Source: Microbacterium keratanolyticum
GTDB taxonomy: Bacteria > Actinomycetota > Actinomycetes > Actinomycetales > Microbacteriaceae
Length of the DNA stretch: 64,000 nucleotides
Direction of reading: 5' to 3'
Assembly (NCBI RefSeq): GCF_016907255.1
Contig: NZ_JAFBBQ010000001.1
Coordinates: forward strand, 930,001 to 994,000
Shown: positions 60,343-64,000 of the stretch, piece after piece
Layout of the letters: every line of letters starts with the position of its first letter
Numbering within the stretch: the first letter of the stretch is position 1
Notes under the pieces: model-generated
The model's database searches: none
Told to the model about the DNA's origin: nothing
Seen by the model: the letters and a program-made list of their open reading frames with translations, nothing else
Translations under genes and position numbers: made by a program

Positions 60343-60356
60343 CACAGCGTCTGCGG

Positions 60357-61073
60357 TCAGTCGCCGAGGATCGTGACGGTGCCGTCGAGGTTGTCGCCGA
60401 CGAGCGTCAGCGTGGTGATGTCGTCGTTCGTGGCCTGCAGGACCGTCGCACGCGGAACCATGTCGAAGGTGCACGGCGCTTCACTGGCCGCGAACGTGAC
60501 CGTGAGGGCATCCGCGGTCTCCGCGAAGTCCTGCACGACCGGACGGCACGTGCTCGATCCCCAGGTCAGCAGGACGAGGCCGTTGTCATCGAACCAGCCC
60601 GCGCTCGGCAGGTAGTCCGTGGGCTCACCCGGAACACCGGTGACGCCCTTCGCCCCGTCGAGGTCGGTGTCGAGCTTCTGGTCGCCGATCGCGACCGTGA
60701 CGGTGATCTCCTTGGTGGGGTCTACTCCCGCCGGAAGCGCAACCGGCGTCGCGCGTGCGGTGAAGTCCGCCGTGCAGGCCAGCGTTTCGTCGAACTCTGC
60801 CATGGTCACCGTCACGTTCTGCCCGTCGGCGGTGACATCTGCCGCCTGCGGAGTGCAGTCGACTGAGGAAGAACCCCAGGTGATGACCGCGATCATGCGA
60901 CCGTTGTCGAGCCATGCGGCATCGATGTCATCCGGCTGCGGTTCGGTCGTCTGCGGCGCATCCGTGGGCACCGGACTCGGTGCAGGAGTCGCGGGCGAGG
61001 TGGCGCAGCCTGCGAGGACGAGAACGGCGCTCGCGAGCACGGCGGCTGCGGCGATACCTGCACGAATCTTCAT
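60357..61073 (-). CDS. lipoprotein with internal duplication
   Basis: The 238-residue protein has a lipoprotein signal with LAGC (Cys23) and a proline-rich linker, then two homologous modules: WLDNGRMIAVITWGSSSVDC and WFDDNGLVLLTWGSSTCRP, each followed by a TVT strand, a second cysteine (LACTADFTARAT; APCTFDMVPRAT). One disulfide per module is likely. Function unknown. A TACCGT hexamer ends 7 nt before the ATG. Confidence 0.8.
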   Translation of the reverse strand: MKIRAGIAAAAVLASAVLVLAGCATSPATPAPSPVPTDAPQTTEPQPDDIDAAWLDNGRMIAVITWGSSSVDCTPQAADVTADGQNVTVTMAEFDETLACTADFTARATPVALPAGVDPTKEITVTVAIGDQKLDTDLDGAKGVTGVPGEPTDYLPSAGWFDDNGLVLLTWGSSTCRPVVQDFAETADALTVTFAASEAPCTFDMVPRATVLQATNDDITTLTLVGDNLDGTVTILGD

Positions 61074-61126
61074 GGTCCCCACGGTACTCCGCGCGGTATA
61101 ACGCTGGGTAACGAGTCGCTGTGCGT

Positions 61127-62590
61127 CTACTGCAGGGCCGAGGTGAGGCGCGCGAGGTTGTCCAGCACAGTGGAGCGCAGCGGCTGCTGCTTCCACTCCT
61201 CCAGCGTGAGCTCACGGCTGAGGTCACGGTAGTGATCTTCGACCGCCCGCATCTCCTGGACGAACTCCTCACCGCGCACGAGCATCGAGATCTCCATGTT
61301 CAGACCGAACGAGCGCATGTCCATGTTGCTCGATCCGATGACCGCGACCTCATCGTCGATCGTGAGGCTCTTGGTGTGCAGAATGTAGGGCTTCTTGTAC
61401 ATCCAGATGCGCACGCCCGCGCGCAGCAGCACCTCGTAGTAGCTGCGCTGCGCGTGATACACCATCGCCTGATCGCCCTCTTCGGAGACGAACAGCTCGA
61501 CCTGGACACCACGATCGCACGCGGCGGTGACAGCCAGCAGCAGCGCCTCATCCGGCACGAAGTAAGGGCTCACGATCATGATCTCGCGCTTGGCGGCGTA
61601 GAGCAGGCCGAGGAAGAGGCGCAGGTTGTTCTCGACCTCGAAACCGGGGCCTGACGGAACGATCTGGCAGTCGAGGTCTCCGCTGCCGATCTTCGCAGCG
61701 GTGAAGTCGACCGAGGTGAGAACCTGATCAGTCTCGCTGTACCAGTCACTCAGGAAGACGGCGTTGACGCTCGCCACGACCGGCCCGTCGACGCGCACCA
61801 TGAGGTCGACCCAGTGCAATCCGCGCTTGATGTTCTTCGGCAGGTTGTAGGTCGAGTCGGTGATGTTCTGCGACCCGAGGAAGGCGACGTCGCCGTCGAT
61901 CACGAGCAGCTTGCGGTGGTTGCGCAGGTCGGGGCGCTGCGTCTTGCCGCGCAGCGGCTGCACCGGAAGCATCACATGCCAGTCCGCGCCCATCGCGTCC
62001 AGGCGGCGAACCGTCTCCTTGTACCGCGGCTTCCACCGGTTCGCCCAGTGATCGAGCAGCACCCGCACGGGGAGGCCGCGCGCGGCGACCTCCTCCATCG
62101 CACGGAAGAAGTTGTCGGTGGAGGCATCCGCCTGCAGGATGTAGAACTCGACGTGGACGTACTCCTTGGCCTGACGGATCGCGTCGGCCATCTCATCGAG
62201 CGACTCCTGATATCCCGAGATCAGGTGCGCGCCGTTGTCACCCGAGATCGGCATCGCACCCAGCGACTGGTTCATGTGCACGAGGGCGCCGAACCAGTCC
62301 GGAGCATGGGGACGGAGCGTGCCCAGCTGCAGACTCGCGCTCGTCTCCGAAATGTACTCGTTGATCGCCGCCTGCTTGCGACGGCGCGGACGCGGAAGTC
62401 GCGGGTTTCCGATCAGCAGGAACAGGAAGACCCCGATGATGGGGATGAAGTAGATGGCCAGGAGCCATGCCATCGCGGCGGTAGGGCGGCGGTTTCGCGG
62501 GACGACGATGATCGCGGTGATGCGAATCGTGAGGTCGACGATGACCGTGAGGGCGATGAACCACCACGACAGCGTGAAGTCAAAATTCAT
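61127..62590 (-). CDS. cls: cardiolipin synthase
   Basis: The 487-residue protein has two N-terminal membrane helices (about 8-28 and 40-60), a PLDc_N-type region, and two HKD motifs: NHRKLLVIDGDVAFLGSQN and HTKSLTIDDEVAVIGSSNMD. It joins two phosphatidylglycerol molecules into cardiolipin at the membrane. The first site reads H-R-K and the second H-T-K, both intact. GGAGGGG precedes the ATG. Confidence 0.95.
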   Translation of the reverse strand: MNFDFTLSWWFIALTVIVDLTIRITAIIVVPRNRRPTAAMAWLLAIYFIPIIGVFLFLLIGNPRLPRPRRRKQAAINEYISETSASLQLGTLRPHAPDWFGALVHMNQSLGAMPISGDNGAHLISGYQESLDEMADAIRQAKEYVHVEFYILQADASTDNFFRAMEEVAARGLPVRVLLDHWANRWKPRYKETVRRLDAMGADWHVMLPVQPLRGKTQRPDLRNHRKLLVIDGDVAFLGSQNITDSTYNLPKNIKRGLHWVDLMVRVDGPVVASVNAVFLSDWYSETDQVLTSVDFTAAKIGSGDLDCQIVPSGPGFEVENNLRLFLGLLYAAKREIMIVSPYFVPDEALLLAVTAACDRGVQVELFVSEEGDQAMVYHAQRSYYEVLLRAGVRIWMYKKPYILHTKSLTIDDEVAVIGSSNMDMRSFGLNMEISMLVRGEEFVQEMRAVEDHYRDLSRELTLEEWKQQPLRSTVLDNLARLTSALQ

Positions 62591-62674
62591 TCGGCCCCTC
62601 CGCCATACGCCTCACCGAGACCGGTAGGCCTCGTCCCCACAGTAGTGGGGCGATCGACAAAGGTCGCGCGCGAC

Positions 62675-62848
62675 TCAGGCGCGCGGGGGCAGGCCGCGCG
62701 CGGCGCGCTCTTCGGCCTCGATGCGCGCGTGCGTGCGTCGCTCGGTGCGGTCGAAACGCAGGATGCCGCGAAGCACGATGAAGAACGCAACGCTGACGCC
62801 GACCGTCGGAATGAGCGACCAGGCGGCTGCGAGCCAGAAGTTCTCCAT
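62675..62848 (-). CDS. 57-residue single-pass membrane protein
   Basis: MENFWLAAAWSLIPTVGVSV continues the hydrophobic helix, then a basic and acidic tail (RFDRTERRTHARIEAEERAA). The ATG at 62848 has TACACT at 6 nt (leaderless). A small membrane protein of this kind is common in Microbacteriaceae; function unknown. Confidence 0.75.
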   Translation of the reverse strand: MENFWLAAAWSLIPTVGVSVAFFIVLRGILRFDRTERRTHARIEAEERAARGLPPRA

Positions 62849-62994
62849 GTCCCCAGTGTACGTCGTGGGCTGAGGAGATGCCTGGGCGCAGGATATCCCG
62901 TCGTTTCCTCCACAGTCGCTGCCCCGAGGAGGCCTTCGCACCGTTCCCGCAGACCCGAAAAGCAGGCAGGACCCGGATGTTCAGGATGGTGGCC

Positions 62995-64000
62995 ATGACG
63001 ACGATCCTCACCGCCTCCGGCCCGGCCGATCTGCTCGGCCTGATCCCCACACTCGCCGGGTTCACTCCGCGCGAGAGCTTTGTGCTGCTGCCCTTCACCG
63101 GTTCTCGCGCAGGCGGCGCATTGCGCGCGGACCTGCCGAAGAACGATGACGTCGACCTGCACGAGTACGCCGCAACGCTCGTCGGGATGACCTGCCGCGT
63201 CCCGTCCGTCGACGGGCTCGCCGCCGTCATCTACACCGACGACGAGATCGACCCCGACGCCCTGCCCCTTGCGGAGGTCGCCGACATCACGATCGCCTGC
63301 GCGGAATCATGCGGGCTGCGCATCGTCGAAGTCCTCTGCGTGGGTGCCGACGGCTGGGCCAACTACCTCGTAACAGCACCGATCGTGCACGACCTTGCAG
63401 AGATCCCGGAACCACCCTCTGTGCCGGGCGTCGTCGATATCGCCGCTGATCAGGCCGCGGGTGGGGAGCTGCCGACCGTCGACCTCGCCGAGAAAGAGCG
63501 CGTCGCTCAGGCGCTGGCCGCCGTCGACCAGATGTTCACGGCGCTCATGCCGAACGACGAATCAGCGGAAGAGCCTCTCGACGGCGCGAGACCCGTGGAT
63601 GCGGAGAGCCGCCTCGACCCGCGTGCGTATCTGTCGGCCCTCGCGCTCGACGACCTGCCGCAGTTCCTGGAAGACCTGCTCGACTCGCCGGAGAACATCG
63701 ATCCGTTCGCAACCGCTGCGCTGATCTGGTGCCTCGAACGGCCCCCCCTGCGCGACGTCGCCCTCGCGCAGTGGGCCACCGATCTGCCGACGGGCGACGA
63801 GGTCCTCGCGGCGCAACTGGCATTCCGCGGCGACATCTCAACGTTCCCGCCCCACCTCGGAGACATCATGCTCGGCCAGGGACCGCGCCCTGATGCCGAC
63901 CGGCTCCGCCTCGCACTCACGCTCGCGCGCAATGCCGCCGCTCGCGCTCCGCGGGCCTCACGCGTCGGCGCACTCGTGGCATCCGCGTGGCTCTCGTGGG
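62995..64000 (+). CDS. DUF4192 family protein, N-terminal part
   Basis: The frame encodes TTILTASGPADLLGLIPTLA, GFTPRESFVLLPF and LRADLPKNDDVD, typical of DUF4192 proteins of actinobacteria, and runs off the right edge after about 335 residues. The family's function is unknown. The ATG at 62995 has AGGATGG upstream; an in-frame ATG at 62977 is possible. Confidence 0.85.
   Translation, partial: MTTILTASGPADLLGLIPTLAGFTPRESFVLLPFTGSRAGGALRADLPKNDDVDLHEYAATLVGMTCRVPSVDGLAAVIYTDDEIDPDALPLAEVADITIACAESCGLRIVEVLCVGADGWANYLVTAPIVHDLAEIPEPPSVPGVVDIAADQAAGGELPTVDLAEKERVAQALAAVDQMFTALMPNDESAEEPLDGARPVDAESRLDPRAYLSALALDDLPQFLEDLLDSPENIDPFATAALIWCLERPPLRDVALAQWATDLPTGDEVLAAQLAFRGDISTFPPHLGDIMLGQGPRPDADRLRLALTLARNAAARAPRASRVGALVASAWLSW

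Noticed and set aside
1..64000. CRISPR arrays, rRNA genes, phage genes, complete insertion sequences
   Set aside because: No regularly spaced repeats, rRNA segments, capsid/terminase/integrase or transposase motifs were seen on either strand.

Overview
The window is high-GC actinobacterial chromosome. The dense 'gcatcc/ggatgc' pentamer usage, the small DUF7882- and DUF7218-like proteins, the frequent leaderless starts and the overall gene repertoire point to Microbacteriaceae, most likely Microbacterium. That placement is inferred from recognised families, not from a marker gene. No rRNA, CRISPR array, prophage or complete transposase was found.

Layout. 1-5.1 kb: truncated MMPL transporter, two small lipid-binding-like proteins, an acetyltransferase, a DesK/DesR-like two-component pair and a divergent small multidrug-export family protein. 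5.2-16.2 kb: phosphodiesterase, LysE exporter, ECF sigma factor with a membrane partner, CcdA plus DsbA-like thiol pair facing a GntR regulator, kinases, a secreted lipase, and a CDGSH/heme-oxygenase-like oxidase couplet. 16.2-29.7 kb: an internally deleted fatty-acid desaturase, a DAG kinase, two ABC transporters, a 787-bp IS21-type-ended cassette carrying one NTF2-like gene, a probable small RNA, HrpB helicase, L-serine dehydratase and tRNA-Arg. 29.8-36.8 kb: SDR, a secreted HExxH module, GntR, pntAB. 36.6-46.8 kb: a stress-like island (small membrane protein, glutamate-cysteine ligase type 2, beta-lactamase-fold lipoprotein, SDR, two DUF7882 paralogues, CorA-like protein, topoisomerase IB, DUF7218, SurE, PfkB kinase, CsbD/LEA-like protein, FHA protein). 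Five genes or operons of this island share one promoter architecture, CAACCCCCT (or CAATCCCCT) followed after 22 nt by an extended TAnnnT. 46.8-54.2 kb: GntR with a divergent D-lactate/D-2-hydroxyacid-type FAD/FeS dehydrogenase, a secreted multidomain sialidase, thioredoxin plus a tiny CxxC protein under a CsoR-type operator, tRNA-Ser(GCT). 54.2-64 kb: tandem LytR-CpsA-Psr proteins, tRNA-Ser(TGA), HAD phosphatase plus serS, a second DAG kinase, a repeat-containing lipoprotein, cardiolipin synthase and the start of a DUF4192 gene.

How genes work together. Several regulator/target pairs can be read directly from DNA: inverted repeats lie in the divergent GntR/dsbA promoter, a TNGTCNNACNA site lies over the -10 of the dehydrogenase, an 11-bp palindrome lies at the sialidase start site, and an ATACCC-N4-GGGTAT site precedes the thioredoxin operon. 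At least 14 genes start exactly 6 nt after a TAnnnT hexamer. This suggests leaderless transcripts and was used to choose starts. The items most worth follow-up are the CAACCCCCT regulon, the IS21-ended NTF2 cassette, the adjacent small RNA candidate and the CsoR-type thioredoxin operon.
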